Assembly (NCBI GenBank): GCA_002782605.1
Contig: PFIF01000305.1
Location: forward strand, 1-14,305
Length of the DNA: 14,305 nt
Source: Deltaproteobacteria bacterium CG_4_8_14_3_um_filter_43_13
Lineage (GTDB): Bacteria > Desulfobacterota > UBA8473
Direction: 5' to 3'
Positions 7,989-14,305 of this stretch are shown here, piece by piece; within the stretch, counting starts at the first letter, position 1, and each line of letters begins with the position of its first letter. A program made the position numbers and the translations under genes. The notes below the pieces were generated by a model that searched no databases, was not told where the DNA came from, and worked only from the letters and a program-made list of their open reading frames with translations.

Positions 7989-9417
7989 TTAGTTGTCTGG
8001 AAAAGGGAACTCCCTTTCCCCTTCCCTATCATAATCTAACCCGTCATTCATCCTCATAATACCGATTATCTCTGCAAAAGTAGCGTCGGCTTCCAGTGCC
8101 TCGAATACATATGGAACGAGATTTTTACCGGGATCGGAAGCTGCCTTTTGTAGGTTCTTGATTTTCTCCTTGAGGTTTTTGTAATTCCTCGTTTCCTTAA
8201 AATTCCGATAGTCATCCAGATATTGATCGACATCTGAAGTATCCGGAGAGCATACAGCTTCGGTTTGAAGTCCTCTTCAGTAGGTATCTGGAAACGATTT
8301 ACACCTACGACGGTTCTCTCTCCGTTATCGATCTTTCTCTGAATATCCAATAGCCCCTTCTTTACTTCTTCATGAACCCAGCCATTCTGGAGCGCCGCCA
8401 TCCAGCCGCCCATCCCCTCAATTTTGTCAACCATAGCTTGAATCTCTTCTTCCAGTTTCGAGGTCAACCATTCTACATAATAAGAACCTGCCAGAGGGTC
8501 GGCGACACTGGTAACTCCTGACTCGTAGCGTAACACCTGCTGGGTTCTTATCGCCACCCTTTCTGCCTCCTCCGTCGGAGTGGACCATGTTTCGTCGTAA
8601 CAGGCGACTTGGAGTCCCATGCAACCGCCAAGAATGCCGGCCAGACCAGCGATACCCCCCCGCGCGATATTAACCAGTGGTTGTTGACGGGTGCAGACCG
8701 TGCCCACAACAACCCCATGCGCTCGCAGACACATAGCCTTGGGGTCTGTGGCACCCCACTTTTCCTTCATGGTCCGCGCCCAAATTCTCCGGGCAGCCCT
8801 CAGTTTGGCTATATGTTCGAAGAAATCCCGGTCCAGAGCGACAACGGGGCTCAATCCCCGTCCTATGGCGTTTATGTCAACACTTCTTTTCAGCATCTCT
8901 CGAATCAGTTCATCTCGACAGGCATATAAGCCTGAGACAGCGTGGGCAGAGGATAATTCCAGCACATGCTTAACTCGTCCATCGGCAGATCCTCAGTCAT
9001 AGTCTCAACATCCCTCAAATTATGCAAAGCTACACCGCAAACCCCAAATTGACCTTCAGCATAGGGCTGGTCAGGCTCGATACCATACCATGTTGGAGTA
9101 TCCATTTCACAGTCCACCGCATTTGCCCCGTGCGATAGTACAAACTTGAGCCTCTCATTCTGCCTTTTTGGTGTTGATAAGCCAATTATCTGTCTGATAT
9201 TCCAGAGTTTACCCCTGTACATTTGGGGATGATGACCTCGTGTGAAGGGATATTGACCGGGTAGACCGATATCCTTGTCAAAGTCGATTTGTGAGATGTC
9301 ATTCGGGGTATATACCTCTTTAACTGGAATACCTGAAGGAGTAGTGAAATCGGTGACTGCTTCCCGATAGGCTTCTTTGATCTTTTTTGCCGTGATTTTC
9401 TTAGATTGATTGCTCAT
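7989..9417 (-). pseudogene. Methylmalonyl-CoA mutase large-subunit-like gene, internally deleted and frameshifted
   Basis: This is a homologue of the catalytic chain of adenosylcobalamin acyl-CoA mutases. ATG 9417 has GAGGAG 6 bp upstream. The N-terminal part shows SGIPVKEVYTPNDI, PGQYPFTRGHHPQMYRGKLW and a match through SMCWNYPLPTLSQAYMPVE to the canonical SMTINAPAA region. Near 8905-8930 the frame changes and the homology jumps to EMLKRSVDINAIGRGLS and FFEHIAKLRAARRIWARTMKEKWG. Roughly 80 canonical residues are missing, among them the TIQND and GYH segments that carry substrate-binding Arg and His in known mutases. The second part runs through TPTEEAERVAIRTQQVLRYE and GGSYYVE-like DPLAGSYYVEW to GVNRFQIPTEEDFKP. 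A one-base loss near 8262 then shifts to the frame AVCSPDTSDVDQYLDDYR, ending LVPYVFEALEADATFAEIIG at TAA 7989. It is very likely non-functional as mutase. No B12-binding small subunit is nearby. Confidence 0.85.
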
Positions 9418-9692
9418 CGAAATCTCCTCTCTATAACCTGAAGGTTAAAAAAGTGTATTTAAAAGGTGAAACTTTTCATGAAAAATGATCTTCCTCTGGT
9501 ATCCGGTGAGGGATAACTACCTTTCGATACTTTAGATTACCCAGCAGGGCAGCAAAGGTCAAGCTAAATTATTTTCTATTTTATTTTCTATTTTAGGTGT
9601 TTTTTGGAAAATTGGGAAGAGTCAGGGGGGTAAGCTCAAAACTTTCTCTTTCTCTCCAGTGAAAATTTTGATAGTATTCTGTTTTATTTATA

Positions 9693-9700
9693 AAAGGAGG
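9693..9700 (+). promoter_or_regulatory. Strong ribosome binding site before the truncated oxidoreductase gene
   Basis: AAAGGAGG ends 9 bases before ATG 9710 and fixes this ATG rather than the upstream GTG at 9659 as the start. The rest of the 292-bp divergent gap (9418-9709) holds a 12-bp direct repeat TTATTTTCTATT twice near 9569-9592 and no gene that I can see. Confidence 0.75.
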
Positions 9701-9709
9701 CTTTATATT

Positions 9710-10310
9710 ATGTCTCACTTAAAAGGCTATGCAGGCGGCAAGATAAGGGATGCAAGTCACTTTTGGACCAGAGGTGCAGATACCAGGGAGGCTTTAAAGA
9801 AAGAGTTGGGTAATTCTTTCAGGATAGTTTCCATAGGCCCGGCCGGTGAAAACAGGGTAACCTTTGCCATACTCCTGGCAGACAATTATCTGGCCAATTA
9901 TGCATACCGGGATGACAGAGGATCGTGTGGGAGATCCTACCCTTGAGAGCAAGGTCTACTCAGCCGTTACAGGAAAAGAGATAGACGAAGAGGGACTTTA
10001 CAGGATTGGAGAGCGGATATTCAATCTTCAGAGGGCTATCCTTATCAGAGAAGGTCATAAAGGGAGGGAAGACGATGCCCTTGAGGAGTTCAATTTTACC
10101 GTACCCCCGAAGGGTGATTTTTTGAATGAAGACTGTTTGCTTCCTGGAGAAGACGGCAACCCGTTTTCCAGAAAGGGTATGGTGGTAGACAGAAAAGAAT
10201 TCGAGAAGATGAAGGATGAATACTATAGTATCAGAGGTTGGGATGTCTCTACCGGTTTGCAGACATTGGGAAAATTGAGAGAGCTTAAATTATTGGAAGG
10301 TGTTGTCTGA
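9710..10310 (+). pseudogene. Aldehyde ferredoxin oxidoreductase family gene, reduced to about one third by internal deletions
   Basis: The family comprises tungsten/molybdenum pterin enzymes of about 600 residues oxidising aldehydes or related compounds with ferredoxin. Only about 200 residues remain. MSHLKGYAGG looks like the family N-terminus (GYxGK). It is joined in frame to IRDASHFWTRGADTREALKKELG and SIGPAGENRVTFAILLADN, the middle of domain 1. Near 9880-9890 the frame changes, and the next part is the extreme C-terminus: IMHTGMTEDRVGDPTLESKV, YSAVTGKEIDEEGLYRIGER, FNLQRAILIREGHKGREDD, and MKDEYYSIRGWDVSTGLQTL to the stop. The segments with most cofactor and 4Fe-4S cysteine ligands are missing. 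The ribosome binding site and the natural stop are kept. A misassembled full-length gene is the main alternative. Confidence 0.8.
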
Positions 10311-10373
10311 GCAATCTCCCATCTGGTGACCCAGGGTATCATTAACTTTCTTGAATTTATCGAGATCAAGCAA

Positions 10374-11132
10374 TTAAGCCCAGGCCCCGCCATTCACATA
10401 AATCGATTGAGCCGTAATATATGAGGATGCGTCAGAGGCAAGAAAGACTACAGTTCCTACAATATCTTCAGGTTCAGCAATACGACCGAGTGGGATGCTT
10501 CCGGATATTACCTTTGCTATATCTGGATTACTCCATAAGGGTTTGCTAAAATCAGTTTTTGTTAAACCGGGTCCAACCGCGTTTACATTAATCTTGAACG
10601 GTGCCCATTCCAGTGCCATAGATTTGGTAAGCATCTTTAAGGCTGCCTTACTGGTACTGTATGCCCCCATGCCGTTCTCAGCCTTTTCTGCCCCAACCGT
10701 TGTTATGTTTATAATCCTTCCGCCTCCCTCTTCCTTCATTACCCTGGCTGCTTCCCTGCTTAAGATAAAGACAGCCTTGAGATTGGTATTGAATATCCTA
10801 TCCCAGCCCTCTTCACGAAGCTCCATCAGTGGTCTCAAATAACTGGTGGCAGCGTTGTTTACCAGTATATCGATCCTTCCAAACCTCTCTTTGGTTTTTG
10901 CTACGAGGTTTTCAATATCATCCTTTTTTGTCACATCTGCCACTATGGCAAGGGAGTCTCTCTCCATCTTTTTTATCTCCCCAGAAACCCCTTCCAGATC
11001 AGGAAGATTCCGGCTACATACCACTACGTCTGCCCCAGCCTTTGCCAACCCTAAAGCTATAGCACGCCCTATCCCTTTGCCTCCGCCTGTAACAATTGCT
11101 ACCTTATTGTCTAATGAAAATTCTTGCAGCAT
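10374..11132 (-). CDS. SDR-family NAD(P)-dependent oxidoreductase
   Basis: This is a classical short-chain dehydrogenase/reductase of 252 residues, full length. The Rossmann cofactor motif is TGGGKGIG (15-22), with DV at 66-67 (ADVTKK), NNAA at 92-95 and Asn117 in NTNLKAVF. The active-site Tyr158 and Lys162 are in AYSTSK. The catalytic Ser position, normally in a NISSV-like strand, reads NITTVG, so it is Thr145 here. PGLTKTDF and the C-terminal SSYITAQSIYVNGGAWA are typical of FabG-like and 3-hydroxyacyl or gluconate-5-dehydrogenase-like enzymes. Arg41 after the second strand (CSRN) favours NADP(H). ATG 11132 has AAAGGAGGTT 8 bases upstream. It converges on the oxidoreductase remnant; the substrate is unknown. 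Confidence 0.93.
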   Translation of the reverse strand: MLQEFSLDNKVAIVTGGGKGIGRAIALGLAKAGADVVVCSRNLPDLEGVSGEIKKMERDSLAIVADVTKKDDIENLVAKTKERFGRIDILVNNAATSYLRPLMELREEGWDRIFNTNLKAVFILSREAARVMKEEGGGRIINITTVGAEKAENGMGAYSTSKAALKMLTKSMALEWAPFKINVNAVGPGLTKTDFSKPLWSNPDIAKVISGSIPLGRIAEPEDIVGTVVFLASDASSYITAQSIYVNGGAWA

Positions 11133-11167
11133 TTAATCGTAACCTCCTTTCCTCTTTTTTAACTATC

Positions 11168-11196
11168 AAAATAGCATAAAAGCAAAGAGATACCAA
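11168..11196 (-). promoter_or_regulatory. Possible promoter of the SDR gene
   Basis: On the minus strand TTGGTA (11196-11191), 17-bp spacer, TATTTT (11173-11168), shortly before the Shine-Dalgarno of the SDR gene. It is a fair match to sigma-70 boxes only. Confidence 0.35.
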
Positions 11197-11303
11197 TAGC
11201 CAAAATAAGCGTTCAGCAAAAAGCTTTCAGCAAAACGAATCCTGTCACTCACAAATAGAAATATCCTGTTTTCATAGTGGTAAAATAGTCTATTTAGTCC
11301 ACT

Positions 11304-11362
11304 CTGAAAAATTCCCTTTTCCGCTCTCTAGTGCAGGTTTTTTGACCCATCTATGACTCGCT
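11304..11362 (+). repeat. Left arm of a perfect 59-bp inverted repeat
   Basis: The stretch from CTGAAAAATTCCC to GACTCGCT is identical over all 59 bases to the reverse complement of 13941-13999. The bases next to both ends differ, so the unit is sharply bounded. Here it is a lone arm; the other copy belongs to a larger palindromic element. Confidence 0.95.
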
Positions 11363-11481
11363 ACAAGCAGTTTGCAGGGATCAGTGAACAGGGATCAGGA
11401 TGGATCACATAAGTTATACCAACTGCTGGAATAAAATAGAGGAAGTTTTGGATCCAAAAGGAATGGTCCCCATCTTTGAAA

Positions 11482-11557
11482 TGGCTCCCCGGGTAGGATT
11501 CGAACCTACGACCTAGTGGTTAACAGCCACCCGCTCTGCCGGTTGAGCTACCGGGGA
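11482..11557 (-). tRNA. tRNA-Asn (GTT)
   Basis: On the minus strand a complete cloverleaf is seen: acceptor TCCCCGG/CCGGGGA, D arm GCTC/GAGC, anticodon stem GGTGG/CCACT with loop CTGTTAA (anticodon GTT), variable loop AGGTC, and T arm GTAGG-TTCGAAT-CCTAC. The discriminator base is G and CCA is encoded, giving 76 nt with CCA. GTT reads Asn codons. Confidence 0.97.
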
Positions 11558-11661
11558 GTAATGGAAACTAAATTTTATGAGATCTTTGCACAATCTGCCC
11601 AGAGCTTTGAATAAGGGTACTTTTCCAACTCTCTCTTTTTATAATAAAAAATGGACTATAT

Positions 11662-11690
11662 TAAGTATCCTCTTCCTTCTCCTTTGTCAA
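11662..11690 (-). promoter_or_regulatory. Possible promoter of tRNA-Asn
   Basis: On the minus strand a perfect TTGACA (11690-11685), 17-bp spacer and a poor -10 TACTTA (11667-11662), about 105 bp upstream of the tRNA. The weak -10 keeps confidence low. Confidence 0.35.
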
Positions 11691-11713
11691 GGATTTTTTA
11701 AGAGTTTGCAATC

Positions 11714-12029
11714 TAAACTTGAAAAGTAGACACCTGAAATGTTGTAGCCTTGGATCAAAAACGGAGGTTCAAGGCTATGGTTCAAGTACACCAAAAATTT
11801 ACTGATGAAGCTACTCCCCAATGGAAACAAGTCCTCGATGACTGCTATGTTAAAGTTACTTATGCCTTATCACCTCAAGCTAAAGGTAAAATTGAACATC
11901 CTTATCAATGGCTTCAAGATCGGCTTGTGAGAACCTGTGTCCGGTAAGATGTTAAAGATATCTTTTGCCTCAGAACCACAAGAGTCATTGATGTCTATAG
12001 GAACATATCTTGTTCACTTTTCAAGTTTA
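11714..12029 (+). mobile_element. Small insertion-sequence remnant with 14-bp terminal inverted repeats
   Basis: TAAACTTGAAAAGT (11714-11727) and its exact reverse complement ACTTTTCAAGTTTA (12016-12029) bound a 316-bp unit. Inside lies a fragment of a DDE-type transposase. The ends begin and finish with TA, which could be target duplication or part of the repeat. The element looks like an internally deleted, non-autonomous (MITE-like) copy lacking most of the transposase gene. Confidence 0.75.
11750..11947 (+). pseudogene. Transposase fragment (integrase-core, C-terminal part)
   Basis: About 65 residues are open from a TTG or the ATG at 11777. The segment TYALSPQAKGKIEHPYQWLQ followed by DRLVRTCVR matches the end of the catalytic core of transposases that read SPQAKGKIERPYRWLQDR; the Glu of KGKIE corresponds to the last acid of the DDE triad. 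The frame stops at 11945. The same frame read beyond this stop (DIFCLRTTRVIDVYRNIS) still resembles the following part of such transposases, so the TAA probably interrupts an older frame. The N-terminal helix-turn-helix part and the first two catalytic acids are missing. It lies inside the terminal inverted repeats at 11714 and 12029. Confidence 0.75.
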
Positions 12030-12165
12030 GCTAAGAGGGCATTTTAAAATATCCGGTTTGGCAATTCTTTTATCCAAACTCATTCGATCCAAAAAAGATA
12101 TTTATATTGTATTAAATCCAGGCAACTTTATTTTCGAATTTCATCACCTTTAAAGACATGGGGGA

Positions 12166-12194
12166 TTGAATTATGAAACACCTTTTGATAAACT
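12166..12194 (+). promoter_or_regulatory. Possible promoter of glpD
   Basis: TTGAAT (12166-12171), 17-bp spacer, TAAACT (12189-12194), about 55 bp before the glpD ATG. It overlaps a 14-codon frame (ATG 12173) whose reality is doubtful. The remaining bases 12030-12165 show no gene. Confidence 0.35.
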
Positions 12195-12249
12195 TAAAAA
12201 GTTACCGAATTGACTGAGCGTACATCTTACAAAAACCATAGGAGTAATC

Positions 12250-13806
12250 ATGAACAGAGAAGAAATGTTGGGGAGAATTGCCGATTCTACTCAAGAGTGG
12301 GATTTTATTGTGATTGGTGGAGGAGCCACAGGTTTGGGAATTGCAGTAGAAGCTGCATCTCGCGGCTTCAGGGTCGTACTTCTTGAACAAAACGATTTTG
12401 CTGCCGGGACTTCTAGTCGGAGTACCAAGCTTATACATGGCGGAGTTCGCTATTTACAGCAGGGGAATATTTCTCTCGTTTTGGAGGCTTTAAAGGAACG
12501 CGGGATATTGAAACGAAATGCACCGCACCTCGTTCACGATCTTCCATTCATCGTTCCCACATACGATTGGTGGGAAGGTCCATTTTATGGTATTGGTTTA
12601 AAACTATACGATATCCTGGCTGGAAAAGAGGGGTTTGGTTCTTCGAAAATCCTTTCACAGGAGGAAACCGTAAAGCGAATACCAACGGTCGAGACTGATG
12701 GACTGCGAGGTGGAGTAATATATTATGACGGACAATTCGATGATTCCCGGCTGGCTATCAATTTAGCACAAACCGCTGCTGAGCAGGGCGGCACGCTCAT
12801 TAACTACATGAAAGTAATAAAATTGCTTAAACAAAATGATCTTATATGTGGCGTCGTAGCTCATGATTTAGAGAACAACCAGGAATATGAATTGAAATCC
12901 CGTTCGGTAATTAATGCAACAGGGGTTTTTAGTGATTCTATCCGTAAACTAGATGAACCCATGGCACCGCCTATCATACAGCCCAGTCAGGGTACACATA
13001 TTGTATTGGATAAGTCTTTTCTGCCTGGTGAAACGGCGATCATGGTGCCACACACGGATGATGGTAGGGTGCTTTTTGCTATCCCCTGGCACAATCGGGT
13101 AATCGTTGGTACTACCGACACACCAGTGCTAAACCTACTTTTAGAACCCTTGCCTATGGAGCAGGAAATTGAATTCCTATTAAAACATGCCGCTCAATAT
13201 CTCACTAAGGATCCTAATCCGAATGATGTTCTCAGTGTTTTTGCAGGGTTGCGTCCATTGGTGAGTAGCGTTAAAAACCTTGAAACTGCAACCATTTCGC
13301 GGGAGCATGTCATATCGATTTCGCGAACAGGATTGATAACAATTGCCGGCGGAAAATGGACTACTTACCGCAAAATGGCGGAAGAAACCATAGATCAAGC
13401 AATTGTTGTTGCTCAACTGGAATATCAACCCTCAGTCAGCAAAACTTTACAAATACACGGCTATCATAATCATGCAGATAGATTCGGAAAACTAGAAGAC
13501 TATGGCTCGGATGCAATCGAGATTCAGAATTTGGTAAAAAAGGAACCCCATTTAGGTGAACCGTTACACAACGATTCAATCATCTGTGCAGAAGTGGTAT
13601 GGGCGGTAAACAATGAGATGGCTCGAACTGTTGAAGATTTTTTGGCACGCCGCCGCCGTATTCTATTTTTAGATGCACGTGCCAGCCTTGAGACGGCCCC
13701 TGCTGTAGCAAAATTGATGGCTACAGAATTGAAAAAAGGAACAAAGTGGCAAAAATCACAAATCGAATCATTTCGAAAGACAGCAAATAACTATTTAATT
13801 CATTAG
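12250..13806 (+). CDS. glpD: FAD-dependent glycerol-3-phosphate dehydrogenase
   Basis: GlpD oxidises sn-glycerol 3-phosphate to dihydroxyacetone phosphate at the inner membrane and passes electrons to quinone. The 518-residue protein is full length. The FAD-binding motif is VIGGGATGLG (21-30), followed by VVLLEQNDFAAGTSSRSTKL and IHGGVRYLQQGN, the most conserved block of the family. Further blocks are GGVIYYDGQFDDSRL, NATGVFSDSIR, VPHTDDGRVLFAIPWHNR with GTTDTP, FAGLRPLV and ITIAGGKWTTYRKMAE. The C-terminal cap domain contains EVVWAVNNEMARTVEDFLARR. AGGAG precedes ATG 12250 at 5 bp. No glpK, glpF or glpBC is near, so it is an orphan gene. It lies between the IS remnant and a palindromic element inside the 59-bp inverted repeat. 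Its codon choice looks somewhat different from its neighbours, though I did not measure it. Confidence 0.95.
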   Translation: MNREEMLGRIADSTQEWDFIVIGGGATGLGIAVEAASRGFRVVLLEQNDFAAGTSSRSTKLIHGGVRYLQQGNISLVLEALKERGILKRNAPHLVHDLPFIVPTYDWWEGPFYGIGLKLYDILAGKEGFGSSKILSQEETVKRIPTVETDGLRGGVIYYDGQFDDSRLAINLAQTAAEQGGTLINYMKVIKLLKQNDLICGVVAHDLENNQEYELKSRSVINATGVFSDSIRKLDEPMAPPIIQPSQGTHIVLDKSFLPGETAIMVPHTDDGRVLFAIPWHNRVIVGTTDTPVLNLLLEPLPMEQEIEFLLKHAAQYLTKDPNPNDVLSVFAGLRPLVSSVKNLETATISREHVISISRTGLITIAGGKWTTYRKMAEETIDQAIVVAQLEYQPSVSKTLQIHGYHNHADRFGKLEDYGSDAIEIQNLVKKEPHLGEPLHNDSIICAEVVWAVNNEMARTVEDFLARRRRILFLDARASLETAPAVAKLMATELKKGTKWQKSQIESFRKTANNYLIH

Positions 13807-13812
13807 TTCATC

Positions 13813-13999
13813 CTGAAAAATGAAAAAATTTCCTTTGGAGCGATCATGAGCAGGATTTTTGGGGAACCCATCTTGACGAAGCGAAAGATAAGCATTTTCA
13901 GCTGTTTGAGCCCGAAGGGCGAGTTCCTGAAAATGCCTGAAGCGAGTCATAGATGGGTCAAAAAACCTGCACTAGAGAGCGGAAAAGGGAATTTTTCAG
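13813..13999. mobile_element. 187-bp palindromic MITE-like element
   Basis: It starts with CTGAAAAAT (13813) and ends with ATTTTTCAG (13999). The two arms are related but imperfect inverted copies: CAGGATTTTTGGGGAACCCATCTTGAC on the left (two blocks, 13851-13876) resembles the right arm read backwards, with CAGGTTTTTTGACCCATC. The centre is a clean hairpin, CATTTTCAG (13893-13901) and CTGAAAATG (13927-13935) with GCCC-GAA-GGGC at the tip. It starts 6 bp after the glpD stop and could serve as its terminator. Its right 59 bp recur inverted at 11304-11362. Confidence 0.7.
13941..13999 (-). repeat. Right arm of the perfect 59-bp inverted repeat
   Basis: Reverse complement of 11304-11362 without mismatch. 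Here it forms the right arm of the 187-bp palindromic element. Confidence 0.95.
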
Positions 14000-14085
14000 T
14001 GTGAACTCATTAGTATCTTATGCATGCAGTTAATTAAATCCTTTACTCCAACGGTTGCTATGCCGGTCATGGTATTATAAACGAT

Positions 14086-14146
14086 GGGGGCAGGTCTTGG
14101 GAAATCACTTTTGCTGTCAAAAACTTACTTTTCAAGACCTGACCCC
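14086..14146. repeat. REP-like inverted repeat
   Basis: GGGGGCAGGTCTTG (14086-14099) and CAAGACCTGACCCC (14133-14146) pair in 13 of 14 positions around a 33-base spacer. The GGGGTCAGGTCTTG word resembles repeats often found beside IS200-like (RAYT-type) transposase genes; no such gene is in the window. The rest of 14000-14305 shows no gene I can support. Confidence 0.6.
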
Positions 14147-14305
14147 TAGACAACTCATAACCCAAAACTCAGCAAATTCATGGTCAAAGCAGAAAGAAAT
14201 CGAGTTCATATAGGAAATAGAGGGATACTTCCCCTCGTATTATGGTCAATTTCTTATCTCATCAAAAAAGGGTGTTCTTTTTTCTTCAACACATTTTACG
14301 GCATA

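Larger units (their letters stand above)
11133..11481. other. Gene-free stretch with short direct repeats
   Basis: No convincing gene lies between the SDR start and tRNA-Asn. The stretch holds a 14-bp tandem pair AGCGTTCAGCAAAA/AGCTTTCAGCAAAA (11208-11235), a second pair with 14-bp period, CAGGGATCAG at 11375-11384 and 11389-11398, and the 59-bp repeat arm described separately. Confidence 0.7.

Noticed and set aside
8609..9002. Long plus-strand frames opposite the mutase gene
   Set aside because: They are antisense shadows; the minus strand carries clear mutase homology.
11400..11519. Plus-strand frame of about 39 codons starting at ATG 11400
   Set aside because: Its end, PRVGFEPTT, is the well-known false translation of a tRNA on the other strand; the first part has no match that I recognise.
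11482..11557. tRNA-Asn 3' end as integration site of an island
   Set aside because: No second copy of the tRNA end and no integrase gene are in the window.
12173..12217. 14-codon frame upstream of glpD, possible leader peptide
   Set aside because: No attenuator structure or codon run is seen and it overlaps the candidate promoter; too short to support.
14008..14118. Minus-strand frame of about 35 codons (YNTMTGIATVGVKDLI)
   Set aside because: No start signal or recognised family, and it overlaps the REP-like repeat.
14246..14305. Minus-strand frame open to the window edge (ending TPFFDEIRN)
   Set aside because: Only 19 codons are visible. It may be the end of a real gene, but no family can be recognised.

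Overview
The window suggests a mesophilic anaerobic bacterium with moderate to low G+C. The bS21 protein, a methylmalonyl-CoA-mutase-like gene, a tungsten/molybdenum aldehyde:ferredoxin-oxidoreductase remnant and the style of intergenic repeats fit Desulfobacterota or a related uncultured lineage. This placement is inferred from gene content; there is no phylogenetic marker strong enough to prove it.

Layout. (1) 1-1947, + strand: the 3' part of an N-acyl-D-amino-acid deacylase, overlapping by 4 bp a class-I-glutamine-amidotransferase-like (peptidase C26, PuuD-like) hydrolase. (2) 2124-2315, - strand: rpsU. (3) 7905 down to 2579, - strand: an apparent operon of an XRE-cupin regulator, a family-5 peptide-binding lipoprotein, a DppB-type permease, a DppC-type permease (frameshifted) and NagZ. 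No ATPase genes are visible. Both gaps around the first permease gene hold repeats: a heptamer array and a double-hairpin palindrome. (4) 7989-10310: two broken catabolic genes in divergent orientation. One is a methylmalonyl-CoA-mutase large-subunit homologue with an internal deletion and a downstream frameshift. The other is an aldehyde ferredoxin oxidoreductase reduced to about a third of its length. (5) 10374-11132: an intact SDR oxidoreductase. (6) 11304-13999: a 2.7 kb block bounded by a perfect 59-bp inverted repeat. It contains tRNA-Asn(GTT), a 316-bp terminal-inverted-repeat remnant of an insertion sequence, and an intact FAD glycerol-3-phosphate dehydrogenase. The right repeat arm belongs to a 187-bp palindromic MITE-like element directly after glpD. 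(7) 14000-14305: non-coding, with a REP-like inverted repeat.

Functional reading. The D-aminoacylase, the gamma-glutamyl-hydrolase-like enzyme, NagZ and the peptide ABC importer all fit salvage of peptidoglycan-derived peptides and D-amino acids. This is an inference from neighbourhood only. The right part looks like a recombination-prone stretch with gene decay and small mobile elements. The most notable observations are the 59-bp inverted repeats with their palindromic element, the two internally deleted enzymes that keep good start signals, and the heptamer repeat that can be read as an N-terminal extension of a permease. I did not find a clearly new defence or metabolic system. Several broken frames close together also leave open the possibility of assembly or sequencing error.
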